Below are positions 33,191-43,560 of a stretch of 64,000 bases of DNA, piece by piece. The notes beneath the pieces were generated by a model. It saw only the letters and a list, made by a program, of their open reading frames with translations, had not been told where the DNA came from and searched no databases. A program made the translations under genes and the position numbers. This DNA comes from Bradyrhizobium sp. MOS003 (GTDB taxonomy: Bacteria > Pseudomonadota > Alphaproteobacteria > Rhizobiales > Xanthobacteraceae): NCBI RefSeq assembly GCF_003020125.1, contig NZ_PYFW01000003.1, forward strand, positions 744,001-808,000. Direction: 5' to 3'. Numbering within the stretch: the stretch's first letter is position 1; each line of letters opens with the position of its first letter.

Positions 33191-34297
33191 ATGAAGAAAG
33201 ATCGCGGCGATATCGAACTGGCAGGCGTCTGCAAGAGCTTTGACGGCGTGACCAATGTGGTCGATGGCGTCAACCTCAGGATCGCCGACGGCGCCTATTG
33301 CTGCTTCATCGGCCCGTCCGGCTGCGGCAAGACCACGATCCTGCGCATGATTGCCGGCCACGAGGACCCGACCGCCGGCGAGATCGTCATCGGTGGGCAG
33401 AACGTCGTCGGGCTTGCACCGGTACAGCGCCGCACCGCGATGATGTTCCAGTCCTACGCGCTGTTTCCGCATCTGACGGTCCGCGAGAACATTGCCTTTG
33501 CGCTTCGCGTGCGAGGCCAGTCCAAGGCCGATCGGCTTCGCGCGGCCGATGCCATGATTGAGAAAGTCCGGCTCACGCAATTCGCCGACCGCCTGCCGGC
33601 GCAGCTCTCCGGCGGCCAGCAGCAGCGCGTCGCGCTGGCGCGGGCTGCGATCACCGAGCCCAGGGTGTTGTTGCTCGACGAGCCGCTGTCGGCGCTCGAC
33701 GAGCAGCTCCGGGTGCAGATGCGCCAGGAGCTCAGGCGGATGCAGCAGGAGCTCGGCATCACCTTCATCCATGTCACCCACACCCAGCTCGAGGCAATTG
33801 CGTTGGCTGACCTCGTCGTGGTGATGGAGCAAGGCAAGATCAAGCAGGCAGGCGCGGCGCGCGATGTCTATGCCCATCCGCATGATCGCTACGTCGCCGA
33901 GTTCATGGGCGGGCAGAACGTGCTGTCCGGCCGCGTCGAGAAGGTCAATGGCGCCAGTTTTACCCTCGCGCAGGCCGCCCCCTCCGGCATCGAAGTGCCA
34001 CTTCAGGCGCGCGCGAATGTCAGCGTCGGTGACAAGGTCGACATCGCCGTTCGCCGCGACGATGTCGCTCTCGTCCGGCCGGGCAGGGACTTGCCGCCGG
34101 GCTGCACAACCTCGCTGCCGAGCCGTGTGCTCGCCATCGAGTATCAGGGCTACTTCGTCAAGGTCATGCTCGACACCGTGCCGGACGACGAGTTCGTCGC
34201 CTATGTGCCGGAAAAGACCTTCTTCGCGGATCCATTCACCGTTGGCGATGTCGTGATGGCCACGTGGGCCACCGGCAGCGCGTTGCCTCTCGCCTGA
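33191..34297 (+). CDS. ABC transporter ATPase, PotA-like
   Basis: A 368-residue ATPase with Walker A GPSGCGKTT, signature LSGGQQQR, Walker B LLLDEPLSALD, the switch His in HVTHTQ, and a C-terminal TOBE regulatory domain. It energises the spermidine/putrescine-type importer encoded just upstream. It ends 20 bases before the molybdenum hydroxylase genes, consistent with one transcript. Confidence 0.92.
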   Translation: MKKDRGDIELAGVCKSFDGVTNVVDGVNLRIADGAYCCFIGPSGCGKTTILRMIAGHEDPTAGEIVIGGQNVVGLAPVQRRTAMMFQSYALFPHLTVRENIAFALRVRGQSKADRLRAADAMIEKVRLTQFADRLPAQLSGGQQQRVALARAAITEPRVLLLDEPLSALDEQLRVQMRQELRRMQQELGITFIHVTHTQLEAIALADLVVVMEQGKIKQAGAARDVYAHPHDRYVAEFMGGQNVLSGRVEKVNGASFTLAQAAPSGIEVPLQARANVSVGDKVDIAVRRDDVALVRPGRDLPPGCTTSLPSRVLAIEYQGYFVKVMLDTVPDDEFVAYVPEKTFFADPFTVGDVVMATWATGSALPLA

Positions 34298-34317
34298 AGA
34301 CCCCTGCGCACAGGAGT

Positions 34318-34809
<492 letters not shown>

Positions 34810-34811
34810 CC

Positions 34812-37199
34812 ATGAGCAATGTGATCGGCATCGGCGCCTCACCGAAGCGCAAGGAAGACCAGCGTTTCCTCACGGGACGCGGCAATTACGTCTCCGACAT
34901 CAAGCGACCCGGCCTGACCGCAGGCGTGTTCGTGCGCTCCCCGCACGGGCATGCGATCCTGCGCGGCATCGACAAGAGCGCCGCGCTCGCTTCTCCTGGT
35001 GTCATCGCGGTTCTGACCGGTGACGACGTAAAGGCTGATGGCCTTGGCGGGTTACCCTGCGGCTGGGGCATCTCGGACGCCAAGGGCGTCCCGATGAAGG
35101 AGCCGCCATTCCCGATGCTGGCGCAAGGGAAGGTGCGCTTCGTCGGCGACATGGTGGCCTTCGTCATCGCCGAGACGCCGGAGCAGGCCGACACGGCGGC
35201 GGAGTTGCTGGCGGTCGATTACGAGGTGCTTCCTTCGGTCGTCGGCGTGCTCGAAGCCGTCAGGCCGGGCGCGCCGCAACTCTTCGACGACGTCCCGAAC
35301 AACATCTGCTGCGACTGGGAGCTCGGCGACAAGGCCGCCGTAGAAGCCGCGTTCAAGAAGGCTGCGCATGTCGCAAAGCTCAGCCTGGTCAACAACCGCC
35401 TGATCGGCAATCCGATGGAGCCGCGCGCGGCCATCGCCGAATACGAACCGGGCACTGATCGCTTCACGCTATGGACCACCAGCCAGTTCCCGCACGTCGT
35501 GCGCTTCCTGATGGGGGCGCTGGTGCTGAACATCCCGCAGCACAAGCTGCGGGTGGTCGCGCCTGATGTCGGTGGGGGCTTCGGCGTCAAGCAGTTCCAC
35601 TATGGCGAGGAGGCGGTGATCACCTGGGCCGCCAAGCGCGTGAAGCGGCCGATCAAATGGGTCGCGAGCCGCTCGGAAGGCTATGTCTCCGACCGCCACG
35701 GCCGCGATCACGTCACCGAGGCCGAACTGGCGCTCGACGAGACCGGCAAGTTTCTGGCCTTCCGCGTCAACACGCTCGCCAATATGGGTGGCTATCTCTC
35801 GACCTTCGGGCCGAACATTCCGACCAACCTCTACGCGCCGCTGCTTGGCGGTGTCTACACGACGCCGGCGATCTATTGCAACGTGAAGGTGGTGTTCACC
35901 AACACCGTGCCGGTGGACGCCTATCGTGGTGCCGGCCGGCCCGAGGCGACCTTCGTGCTGGAGCGCATGGTCGATGTCGCAGCCAGCGAGATGGGCATCG
36001 ACCGGGTCGAGATCCGCCGCCGCAACATGATCCCGAAGGAAGCATATCCGTACCAGACGCCGGTGCTGGTGCAGTACGATTCCGGCGATCCCATGGGTTG
36101 CCTGGACGGTGCGCTTGTGGCCGCCGACGTCAAGAACTTCGGCATCCGCAAGGCGGCCTCTGCGAGTAAGGGCAAGTTCCGCGGGCTCGGCTATTCCACC
36201 TATGTAGAGGCCTGCGGCCTTGCGCCATCGCGCTTCGCCGGACGATTGGGGGCGCGTGGCGGCCTCTACGAAAGCGCCACGGTGCGCGTGCATCCGACCG
36301 GTCAGGTAACGGTCATGATCGGCACCCACAATCACGGCCAAGGCCACGAGACGACGTTCGCGCAGATCGTGTCCGAGAAGCTCGGCGTTGCCTTCGAGAA
36401 TGTCGATATCGTGTTCGGCGACACCGACCGCGTGCAGTTCGGCATGGGCACCTACGGTTCGCGCTCCCTCGTGGTCGGCGGCGCCGCATTGTCGAAGGCC
36501 ACCGACAAGGTGATCGCGAAGGGTAAGAAGATCGCCGCGCATCTGCTCGAGGCCGCCGAGGTCGACATCCAGTTCGAGGCCGGCAAGTTCGCGGTCGCCG
36601 GCACCGATCGGGTCAAGAGCTTCGAGGAGATCGCGGGCGCCGCCTACGTGCCGCACAACTACCCACTCGAAGTGCTGGAGCCGGGCTTGGAAGAGCAGGC
36701 CTATTACGACCCCGTCAACTTCACCTATCCCGGCGGCTGCCACATCGCCGAGGTCGAGGTCGATCCCGAGACCGGCACGGTGACGCTGGTCAACTACACC
36801 GCGGTCGACGACGTCGGCACGGTGATCAACCCGATGATCGTGGAGGGCCAGCTGCACGGCGGCATCGTGCAGGGGGTCGGCCAGGCGCTATTCGAGAATG
36901 CGGTCTACGACGAGGGCTCCGGCCAGCTCCTGTCGGGCTCGCTGATGGATTACTGCATGCCGCGTGCGGACCACATGCCCATGATGAAGGTCGCGACCCA
37001 CTCGACGCTGTGCACGCACACGCCTATGGGCGTGAAGGGTTGCGGCGAGGTCGGCACCATCGGCTCGCCCGCCGCCGTCATCAATGCGGTGGTCGATGCG
37101 CTGTCGCATCTCGGCGTCACCCATGTCGACATGCCGGCGACGCCGAACCGGATCTGGCGGCTGCTGCAGAACGCGTCGCTGCCGGTCGCCGCGGAATAG
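34812..37199 (+). CDS. Molybdenum hydroxylase large subunit (form II CoxL-like)
   Basis: A 795-residue molybdopterin-binding catalytic subunit. The active-site loop reads AYRGAGR (residues 370-376), the form II type, not AYRCSFR of true aerobic CO dehydrogenase. The catalytic Glu is at about residue 746 (KGCGEVGTIG). It probably hydroxylates a carbon next to nitrogen in a heterocycle or aldehyde, with oxygen from water. It starts 2 bases after the small subunit. The transporter upstream presumably imports the substrate and the amidase downstream may open the oxidised product. Confidence 0.92.
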   Translation: MSNVIGIGASPKRKEDQRFLTGRGNYVSDIKRPGLTAGVFVRSPHGHAILRGIDKSAALASPGVIAVLTGDDVKADGLGGLPCGWGISDAKGVPMKEPPFPMLAQGKVRFVGDMVAFVIAETPEQADTAAELLAVDYEVLPSVVGVLEAVRPGAPQLFDDVPNNICCDWELGDKAAVEAAFKKAAHVAKLSLVNNRLIGNPMEPRAAIAEYEPGTDRFTLWTTSQFPHVVRFLMGALVLNIPQHKLRVVAPDVGGGFGVKQFHYGEEAVITWAAKRVKRPIKWVASRSEGYVSDRHGRDHVTEAELALDETGKFLAFRVNTLANMGGYLSTFGPNIPTNLYAPLLGGVYTTPAIYCNVKVVFTNTVPVDAYRGAGRPEATFVLERMVDVAASEMGIDRVEIRRRNMIPKEAYPYQTPVLVQYDSGDPMGCLDGALVAADVKNFGIRKAASASKGKFRGLGYSTYVEACGLAPSRFAGRLGARGGLYESATVRVHPTGQVTVMIGTHNHGQGHETTFAQIVSEKLGVAFENVDIVFGDTDRVQFGMGTYGSRSLVVGGAALSKATDKVIAKGKKIAAHLLEAAEVDIQFEAGKFAVAGTDRVKSFEEIAGAAYVPHNYPLEVLEPGLEEQAYYDPVNFTYPGGCHIAEVEVDPETGTVTLVNYTAVDDVGTVINPMIVEGQLHGGIVQGVGQALFENAVYDEGSGQLLSGSLMDYCMPRADHMPMMKVATHSTLCTHTPMGVKGCGEVGTIGSPAAVINAVVDALSHLGVTHVDMPATPNRIWRLLQNASLPVAAE

Positions 37200-37210
37200 G
37201 GAGGACAACC

Positions 37211-38008
37211 ATGAAACCATTTGCCTACCACCAGCCTGCCCAGATTCCAGATGCGGCCAAGCTGCTGACCTCGATCGAGGACAGCAAGCTCGTTGCCGGC
37301 GGCATGACGCTGATCCCGACGATCAAGCAGCGGCTGGCCAATCCGGCGGCGCTGATCGACCTTTCAAAGCTCGGAAATCTCAAGGGCATCACCGACGACG
37401 GTGCGACCATTACGATCGGCGCGATGACGCCGCATGCGGTGGTTGCCGCATCGCCGCTGGTGCGGACGAAGCTCCCGGGGCTTTCGGCACTGGCGTCCAT
37501 GATCGGCGACCCCGCCGTGCGTAGCCGGGGCACCATCGGCGGTTCCGTCGCCAACAACGATCCGGCGGCGGACTATCCGGCCGGTGTGCTCGGTCTTGGC
37601 GCCACCATCGTCACCAGCACGCGCGAGATCGCGTCGGGCAAGTTCTTCCTCGGCCTGTTCGAGACCGCACTTGAACCCGGCGAGATCATCACCGCGATCC
37701 GTTTTCCCGTGCCGCTCAAGGCGGGTTACGCGAAGTTCAAGGCGCCGGCGTCGCGCTATGCACTGGTCGGCGTGTTCGTCGCGAAATTCGCCGATGGCGT
37801 CCGTGTCGCCGTAACCGGCGCGGGACCCGGCGTGTTTCGCGTGCCGCCGATGGAGGCGGCGTTGTCGGAGAATTTTGATCCAACCGCAGTGGCGGCGATC
37901 AAGATCGACACCGACGGCCTCACCTCCGATATCCACGCCGAAGCCGATTATCGTGCGCATCTCGTCACGGTGATGGCCAAGCGCGCCGTCGAGGCGGCGC
38001 TCAGCTAG
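37211..38008 (+). CDS. Molybdenum hydroxylase medium subunit, FAD-binding
   Basis: A 265-residue subunit of the CoxM/XdhB FAD family. Typical FAD contacts are in VAGGMTLIP near residue 30 and the TIGGSVANNDPAADYPA block near residue 110. It transfers electrons to the terminal acceptor. The start lies 11 bases after the large subunit. The length is slightly short but normal for CutM-like subunits. Confidence 0.92.
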   Translation: MKPFAYHQPAQIPDAAKLLTSIEDSKLVAGGMTLIPTIKQRLANPAALIDLSKLGNLKGITDDGATITIGAMTPHAVVAASPLVRTKLPGLSALASMIGDPAVRSRGTIGGSVANNDPAADYPAGVLGLGATIVTSTREIASGKFFLGLFETALEPGEIITAIRFPVPLKAGYAKFKAPASRYALVGVFVAKFADGVRVAVTGAGPGVFRVPPMEAALSENFDPTAVAAIKIDTDGLTSDIHAEADYRAHLVTVMAKRAVEAALS

Positions 38009-38021
38009 CTCTTTGGGATAC

Positions 38022-39488
38022 ATGATGACTGATGGTTCCGGCCGAGCGGCCTTCCCGCCGGCGCCGACTGGCCTTGGCGCGCTTTCTGCTACCGAGATCG
38101 TTGCTGGCTACCGGCGCAAGACGTTCACTCCGCGCGATGTCGTTGACGACACCATCGCAGCGCTTCAGGCCACGCACGAGGCCTGCAATGCGGTGGTGAC
38201 GCCGATATACGAGCAGGCGAGGGCGGAGGCCGACCTCATCACGAAAGAGATGCGCGCGGGTGAGGCCAAGGGACTGCTTGCCGGTGTGCCAGTGACGATC
38301 AAGGATCTCGTCTTCGTCGCGGGCGTACCGGCCTACGCCGGTTCGCCGATGAACAAGGCGTTCGTGCCTGAGGCCGATGCCGCCGTGGTGTCGTCCCTGA
38401 AGGCCGCCGGCGCGATCATCACCTGCAAAACCACGACCTGCGAATCCGGCTACAAGCTGACGGCCGACAGCCCGGTCACCGGCATCACGCGCAATCCCTG
38501 GAATCCTGGTCGTACCAGCGGTGGGTCGAGCGGAGGCGCGGCAGCGGGCGTGGCCGCGGGTTGCGGCCCGATCGCGATCGGCACCGACGGCGTCGGCTCG
38601 ATCCGGGTGCCTTCCTCCTTTTGCGGGGTGTTCGGTCTGAAACCGACTTTCGGCCTCGTGCCGCGCTCGCCCGGCTTCTCGCCGCCGTCCTGGGCCTCGC
38701 TCGCCCATACCGGCCCGATCACCCGTTCGGTCGCAGACGCCGCGCTGACGCTGGAGGTCATCGCTGCTTACGATCTGCGCGATGCCGCAAGCCTTCCCGT
38801 GTCCGCACGTCGCTTCGATACGACCGCAGGGCGCCTGGATGGCATTCGTATCGGCGCCAGCGCCGATCTGGGCTACGCCGTCGTCAGCCCTGACGTGTGT
38901 GCGGCATTCGGCAAGGCGCTTGCCGTTCTCGATTCCTGCGGTGCGCAGGTCACCATGGACGGCCCGGGTCTTGATCCCGGTATTCTGGAGCACACGCTGA
39001 AGCCGATTGCCTTTACCGAACAGGCGGCGGCGGTTGCGAGCAAGTCCGCAACCGATCTTGCAAGCTCGGAGGCCGACTATCGCAATGTCATCGACGCCGG
39101 GCGGCGCTACACTGGCACCGATTACATCGAGGCGAGTTACCGCCGCGGCCAGGCGCGCAATGCCTTCGTCAAGCTGTTCGAACGTGTCGATGTGCTGGTG
39201 ACGCCGACGGTTGCGGTCACCGCATTCGAGGCCGGCGAGATCGGCGTCGACACCGTCGACGGCAGCAAGGTCGATCCGCATCTCGGCTGGTCGCCGTTCA
39301 CCTGGCCGATCAATCTGGCAGGCTTGCCGGCGGCAACGCTGCCCTGCGGCTTCGATCGCGACGGCATGCCGATCGGCCTGCAGATCATCGCGCCCTGGCT
39401 CGACGAGCCCACGATCTTTCGTATCGCTGCGGCATTCGAGGCGGCGCAGCCCTGGGCGAAGTTTTGGCCGCAGCTCGCCTTACGCTAG
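38022..39488 (+). CDS. Amidase-signature hydrolase 1
   Basis: A 488-residue amidase-signature enzyme. The Ser-cisSer-Lys triad is visible as IKD (Lys), SGGSSGG (cis-Ser) and GTDGVGSIRVP (nucleophile). Family members hydrolyse amides, ureides and carbamates. It follows the molybdenum hydroxylase genes by 13 bases, which suggests it opens an amide or lactam made in the same pathway. Two adjacent ATGs (38022 and 38025) are possible starts. The substrate is unknown. Confidence 0.88.
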   Translation: MMTDGSGRAAFPPAPTGLGALSATEIVAGYRRKTFTPRDVVDDTIAALQATHEACNAVVTPIYEQARAEADLITKEMRAGEAKGLLAGVPVTIKDLVFVAGVPAYAGSPMNKAFVPEADAAVVSSLKAAGAIITCKTTTCESGYKLTADSPVTGITRNPWNPGRTSGGSSGGAAAGVAAGCGPIAIGTDGVGSIRVPSSFCGVFGLKPTFGLVPRSPGFSPPSWASLAHTGPITRSVADAALTLEVIAAYDLRDAASLPVSARRFDTTAGRLDGIRIGASADLGYAVVSPDVCAAFGKALAVLDSCGAQVTMDGPGLDPGILEHTLKPIAFTEQAAAVASKSATDLASSEADYRNVIDAGRRYTGTDYIEASYRRGQARNAFVKLFERVDVLVTPTVAVTAFEAGEIGVDTVDGSKVDPHLGWSPFTWPINLAGLPAATLPCGFDRDGMPIGLQIIAPWLDEPTIFRIAAAFEAAQPWAKFWPQLALR

Positions 39489-39521
39489 GGGAGAGAGGCG
39501 CGCCAGGGGGAAGCGGCCACA

Positions 39522-39671
39522 AAACGATAGTGCAAGTGTTTTGCCCGACGTGTCAGCTCGCCTAGGGGCGATCCAAACGGTGGGCCTCGATATTCCCTAA
39601 GTTTGATGCCGAAAAACCTTTTGCAAACAAGGGCCGTCCTACTGTGCATGGGGTTGTTTTCGCACTTTTGG
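39522..39671. repeat. Interspersed-repeat-like intergenic segment
   Basis: The gap between amidase 1 and the LysR gene holds GTTTTGCCCGACGTGTCA near 39536 and, about 100 bases on, ACTGTGCATGGGGTTGTTTT near 39641. From memory, both blocks recur together in intergenic regions of Bradyrhizobiaceae genomes. No second copy is in this window, so the repeat nature is not shown here. Confidence 0.4.
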
Positions 39672-39675
39672 GGGT

Positions 39676-40575
39676 CTAGCCCAGCTCGATCGGTGCGCCG
39701 CGGCCGCTGAGCTCCTCGTCGAGGCGCAGATAATGCGCGAGATAGTCGTGTAGCGCAGTCGCCGCCTTCGAGGTCGCGCCGCTGGACTTGTAAAGCAGCA
39801 GCTCGATCTTCGGCAACGGCGGCAGGCCTTCGTTCGGTCCGATCTCGCGCATCGCCGGCACCAGCGCGCTACGGCCGAGCACGGTCACCGCCATGCCGGC
39901 GAACGCTGCGGCCTGGAGTCCGCCGACGCTTTCGCTGACGCAGGCGACGCGCCAACGCAGATTTGCGCGCTCCAGAGTATCGATGGCGTAGTCGCGATAG
40001 ATGTTGCCCGGCGGCAGCAGCGCGAGCGGGATCGGTCGCTCCTGATGCGCCGTGGACTGCTCGCCCGTCATCCACACCAGCTGCTCGCGCCGCACCACCT
40101 GGCCGCCGGTGAAATCGTTCATGCGGGTGACGAGCGCAATGTCGACATCGCCGCGCTTGACCAGGCCGACCAGTGGCGTCGACAGCGCGCAATTGAGCTC
40201 GACCTGCACGCGCGGAAAGGATTTTTTGAACACACTGAGGATCTGCGGCAGCATGAACGCTGCATAGAGGTCCGGCGTGCCGAGCACGACCTGGCCTTCG
40301 ATCTCCTGCGACGCCAGTTGCGAGATCAGCTCGTCATGCAACCTCAGGATGGATTTGGCGTAGGTGAGAACCATGTTGCCGTCGTCGGTCAAGATCAGCC
40401 TGCGGCCGCCGTGCTCGAACAGCTGCTTGCCGGTGAGCTCCTCCAGCCGCTGCAATTGCAACGTGATCGCCGGCTGGGTGCGGCCCAGCCGTCGGGCGGT
40501 CTCGGTGATGCTGCCGGTCTCGACCACCGAGATCAGCGACCGGAGCATGCGGATGTCGAGACTGATGAGGTTCAT
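39676..40575 (-). CDS. LysR-family transcriptional regulator
   Basis: A 299-residue LysR regulator. The N-terminal helix-turn-helix is at about residues 18-45 (SITETARRLGRTQPAITLQLQRLEEL, here split by positions), and a substrate-binding-like domain follows. It is transcribed leftward after amidase 2, 78 bases downstream of that gene. It may control the flanking amidase genes; no inverted T-N11-A site was firmly identified. Confidence 0.9.
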   Translation of the reverse strand: MNLISLDIRMLRSLISVVETGSITETARRLGRTQPAITLQLQRLEELTGKQLFEHGGRRLILTDDGNMVLTYAKSILRLHDELISQLASQEIEGQVVLGTPDLYAAFMLPQILSVFKKSFPRVQVELNCALSTPLVGLVKRGDVDIALVTRMNDFTGGQVVRREQLVWMTGEQSTAHQERPIPLALLPPGNIYRDYAIDTLERANLRWRVACVSESVGGLQAAAFAGMAVTVLGRSALVPAMREIGPNEGLPPLPKIELLLYKSSGATSKAATALHDYLAHYLRLDEELSGRGAPIELG

Positions 40576-40653
40576 GCGGCGTCCATATCGCCTGCAATTT
40601 ATGCAAAACCCATGCTAGCGCGTCCACCCTGTCGGATCATGGTCCCAGCAACG

Positions 40654-42021
40654 TTACCTCCGCAACATGGCCTCGATCCGTTGTGCGGCGCCAAGCAGTG
40701 TGCGGTCTTGTCCGCGTCTGGCAATGATTTGCAGGCCGAACGGAAGGCCGCGCGGATCCGTTCCGCACGGAATCGAGATCGCCGGCTGGCGGGCATGATT
40801 GACGAAGGGAGTAAACACCGCATGCCCCCGCGGGCTCGCCGGCTTTCCGCCGATCATGTCCGGCCCAAGCTGGGTCAGCGACCAAGCGACGCAGGGGACG
40901 GTCGGAGTCAGCAGCAAGTCCACGTCGGTGAGGAAGGCGGCGAAAGCACTGGCGATCGCGGCGCTCGCGACCAGAGCTCCAGCAACCTCTGCACCCGACC
41001 AGGAGAGGCCGCGTTCGATCTGCCTGGCGACGTCGGGATCAAATATGGAGGGATCCTTGCGGAACGCGTTCCCATAGAGCGCCGCGAGACCGGCATGCTG
41101 GAGCGGCATGATGGCGTCTTCGGTCGCGCCCGGCGGCCAGACGGGATCGCGCTGCATGATGCGCAAGCCTGCCGAGGAAAGGCGGTCGACGGTGGAGGCG
41201 AGGCCATCCGCGACGATGTCGTCGACCGCGACGTCGAGCCCAAGACGCGGCGAGAATGCCATGCGCAAGCCGTCGACGTCTTCAGCCTGCGATGCGATGA
41301 CGGCAGAATCCGGGTCGCGCGGATCGGCGCCGGCCATGGCTTCGAACGCCAATGCGATATCGGCCACGTCAGACGCGATCGGTGCGATCACGGAGAGGCC
41401 GAAGAACGGCTCGGCAAAACCGGGTCCGTAGGGTATCGCGCCGTAGGACGGCTTGAAACCGGCGACGCCGACATGAGCCGGCGGCCTGCGGCTGGATCCG
41501 CCGGCATCCGTGCCGATTGCGAGCGGCACGAGACCGGCTGCGACAGCAGCGGCAGGACCGCCGGATGAGCCGCCCGGTGTCAGCGCGTGATCGAGCGGGT
41601 GGCGCGTGGGCCCGTAGAGCTGTGATGTCGTGACGCCCTTGCAGGCGAATTCCGACGTCGCTCCGATGCCGACGACGACGGCGCCGGCCCTGCGCAGCCG
41701 CTCGATCGCCATCGCATCCTCGGGCGCGATGAAATCGGCAAACAGGCGCGAGCCCTGAGTGACGCGCCAGTCGGCGACCCAGATGTTGTCCTTGACGACG
41801 ATGGGCACGCCCGCGAGCGGCATGGTCTCGCCGGCGCGCAGGCGAGCGTCGACCGCCGCGGCATCGCCCAGCGTGCGCGCGGGGTCGATCGTGACCACGG
41901 CGTTCAGCGCCTTGGTGGCCTCGATGCGCGCGAGCGCGGCTTTGGCGGTCTCGACCGCGTTCGTTCGTCCGGTCGTGACATCGGCCGCGATCTCGCGCGC
42001 ACTATTGAACGATCTTGTCAT
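40654..42021 (-). CDS. Amidase-signature hydrolase 2
   Basis: A 455-residue amidase-signature protein. VVKDN supplies the Lys, PGGSSGG the cis-Ser, and GTDAGGSSRRP the nucleophile. It begins inside the last 20 bases of the MFS gene, so the two are co-translated. It likely hydrolyses a compound imported by the MFS protein. This is the second of three amidases in 11 kb; they differ in sequence and are not recent duplicates. The substrate is unknown. Confidence 0.88.
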   Translation of the reverse strand: MTRSFNSAREIAADVTTGRTNAVETAKAALARIEATKALNAVVTIDPARTLGDAAAVDARLRAGETMPLAGVPIVVKDNIWVADWRVTQGSRLFADFIAPEDAMAIERLRRAGAVVVGIGATSEFACKGVTTSQLYGPTRHPLDHALTPGGSSGGPAAAVAAGLVPLAIGTDAGGSSRRPPAHVGVAGFKPSYGAIPYGPGFAEPFFGLSVIAPIASDVADIALAFEAMAGADPRDPDSAVIASQAEDVDGLRMAFSPRLGLDVAVDDIVADGLASTVDRLSSAGLRIMQRDPVWPPGATEDAIMPLQHAGLAALYGNAFRKDPSIFDPDVARQIERGLSWSGAEVAGALVASAAIASAFAAFLTDVDLLLTPTVPCVAWSLTQLGPDMIGGKPASPRGHAVFTPFVNHARQPAISIPCGTDPRGLPFGLQIIARRGQDRTLLGAAQRIEAMLRR

Positions 42022-43198
42022 GGCTTCCCCAGATCAACGCCAATGTGCCGCACAGCGCAAGGCAGGCCAAGGCGACGAAGGCCGCGCCGAGGCTGGCCGC
42101 AGCGTCCAGGATCGAGATCAGCGCCGGGGCAGCCAGCAGGCCCGCATAGGATGCGGTCAGCACCGCGCCGGTGGTCTCGCCGATCCGATCCTGCGGCGCG
42201 AGGCGCGCGATCTCGGCGACGAAAACGCCGTTCCAGCCCGACGCGGTCAAGCCGAACAGCGTGGCCATCGCGAATTGCCAGGCGCGTCCCATCGATGCGC
42301 CCTCGAGGCCGAGCAGCGCGGCGCAGAAGGCCATGCCGAGGCCGATGACGACCAGAACGGCGCGTGAGGCGTTGAGCCGCATGGCGACAAAGCCCCAGCC
42401 GAGCCGGCCGACCAGGCCGCCGGCTTGGGCGCAGGCGAGCGCCATGCCGGCCTCGATATGGCTGAGACCGAGTTCGCGGGTGCCGAGCGTAACGAAGACC
42501 GTGTTGAGCGAGACTTGCATGGCGCTGAACGGCATCGAGGCCAGCGCCAGCATCGCAATGCGCCGGTCGGCGGTGACAAGCGCCAGCCGTGCGCGGAGAC
42601 TGAGCTGCGGAAGTGGGGCCGCCTTGCCGGCATAGGCCGGCCGCAGCCGCTCGAACAGCAGGATCGCGAGCAGTGCACAGGCACCCACCGCCGCATAGCA
42701 CCAGGCCGGTCCGAGCGAGATGGCAATGGCAGGCAGCACCAGCGAGCCGCAGACGGCGCCAATCTGGTTGCCGGTCTGGCGCACCGAGAACACGAAGGCC
42801 CGCCGTTCGGCCGTCACGAGCTGCGACAGCAGCGCCGCGCTGGCCGGCGTCTCCGGCCCGAAGGCAAGGCCGAGACAGAGGCCCGCAGCGAGCAGCGCCG
42901 CCGTCGTGCCGAGCGAGGCCAGCGCCATGCTGACGACGATGGCTGCCGCGCAGAGGCTGGCGATCCGGAGCGAGCCCAGCCGCGCGATGAAACCGCCGCC
43001 CCAGAACGAGGCGGGGATGCCGACGGCGAACACCGCGCAAGAGAACATCGAGAGCTGCCATACCTCGATATGGGCGCGGGGAGCGACCACGCCCGGCGCG
43101 AACAGCGCGAGCGCCACCAGGGCCTGGAGCGAGGTCATCGCCCCCAGGGCCGGCAGCAGCGCGGGCGCTGGCCGAGCGGCACCGTTTGCGTCTACCAT
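42002..43198 (-). CDS. MFS transporter
   Basis: A 398-residue major facilitator protein with about twelve hydrophobic segments and conserved glycine/arginine loops (for example SFWGGGFIARLG). The substrate cannot be told. It is divergent from the 5-hydroxyisourate hydrolase-like gene, with 23 bases between the starts, and overlaps amidase 2. A role in uptake of a ureide or amide is plausible by neighbourhood. Confidence 0.85.
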   Translation of the reverse strand: MVDANGAARPAPALLPALGAMTSLQALVALALFAPGVVAPRAHIEVWQLSMFSCAVFAVGIPASFWGGGFIARLGSLRIASLCAAAIVVSMALASLGTTAALLAAGLCLGLAFGPETPASAALLSQLVTAERRAFVFSVRQTGNQIGAVCGSLVLPAIAISLGPAWCYAAVGACALLAILLFERLRPAYAGKAAPLPQLSLRARLALVTADRRIAMLALASMPFSAMQVSLNTVFVTLGTRELGLSHIEAGMALACAQAGGLVGRLGWGFVAMRLNASRAVLVVIGLGMAFCAALLGLEGASMGRAWQFAMATLFGLTASGWNGVFVAEIARLAPQDRIGETTGAVLTASYAGLLAAPALISILDAAASLGAAFVALACLALCGTLALIWGSHDKIVQ

Positions 43199-43221
43199 GC
43201 AGCTGCACTCACGGGAGGACC

Positions 43222-43560
43222 ATGGTGGCGGGCGGTATTTCCATTCACGCGGTCGATGTGGCGAGCGGCCGGCCGGCGCAGGGCCTGCGCGTCGAGATAT
43301 GGCGGATCGATCCGGACTCGCTGCGCATCGCCGACGGGCGGCTCGGAGCCAACGGCGTGCTCGATCATCCCGTCGCGCAAGGCGCGGGCGTGACGGCTGG
43401 TGAGCATGAAGTCCTGTTTCATCTCGGCGAGTTCTTCGGCGACAGCGACGGTTTCCTGACCGTGGCGCCGTTCCGCTTCCGCATCAAGCACGTCGATGAA
43501 CATTTTCATCTGCCGCTGAAATTCACGCGCTGGGGCTACTCGCTGTTTCGCGGGGCCTGA
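43222..43560 (+). CDS. 5-hydroxyisourate hydrolase-like (transthyretin-related) protein
   Basis: A 112-residue transthyretin-related protein. The N-terminal ISIHAVD corresponds to the THVLD block. EHFHLPL supplies the second conserved His, and the C-terminus WGYSLFRGA resembles the diagnostic YRGS ending but with FRGA. In urate breakdown the enzyme hydrolyses 5-hydroxyisourate. The altered ends leave the exact substrate open. GGGAGGAC lies before the ATG. The stop directly abuts the stop of the convergent permease gene, and no other urate-pathway gene is next to it. Confidence 0.78.
   Translation: MVAGGISIHAVDVASGRPAQGLRVEIWRIDPDSLRIADGRLGANGVLDHPVAQGAGVTAGEHEVLFHLGEFFGDSDGFLTVAPFRFRIKHVDEHFHLPLKFTRWGYSLFRGA

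Noticed and set aside
34812..37199. Aerobic CO dehydrogenase large subunit
   Set aside because: The active-site loop is AYRGAGR, not the AYRCSFR of form I CO dehydrogenase, so CO oxidation is not supported.
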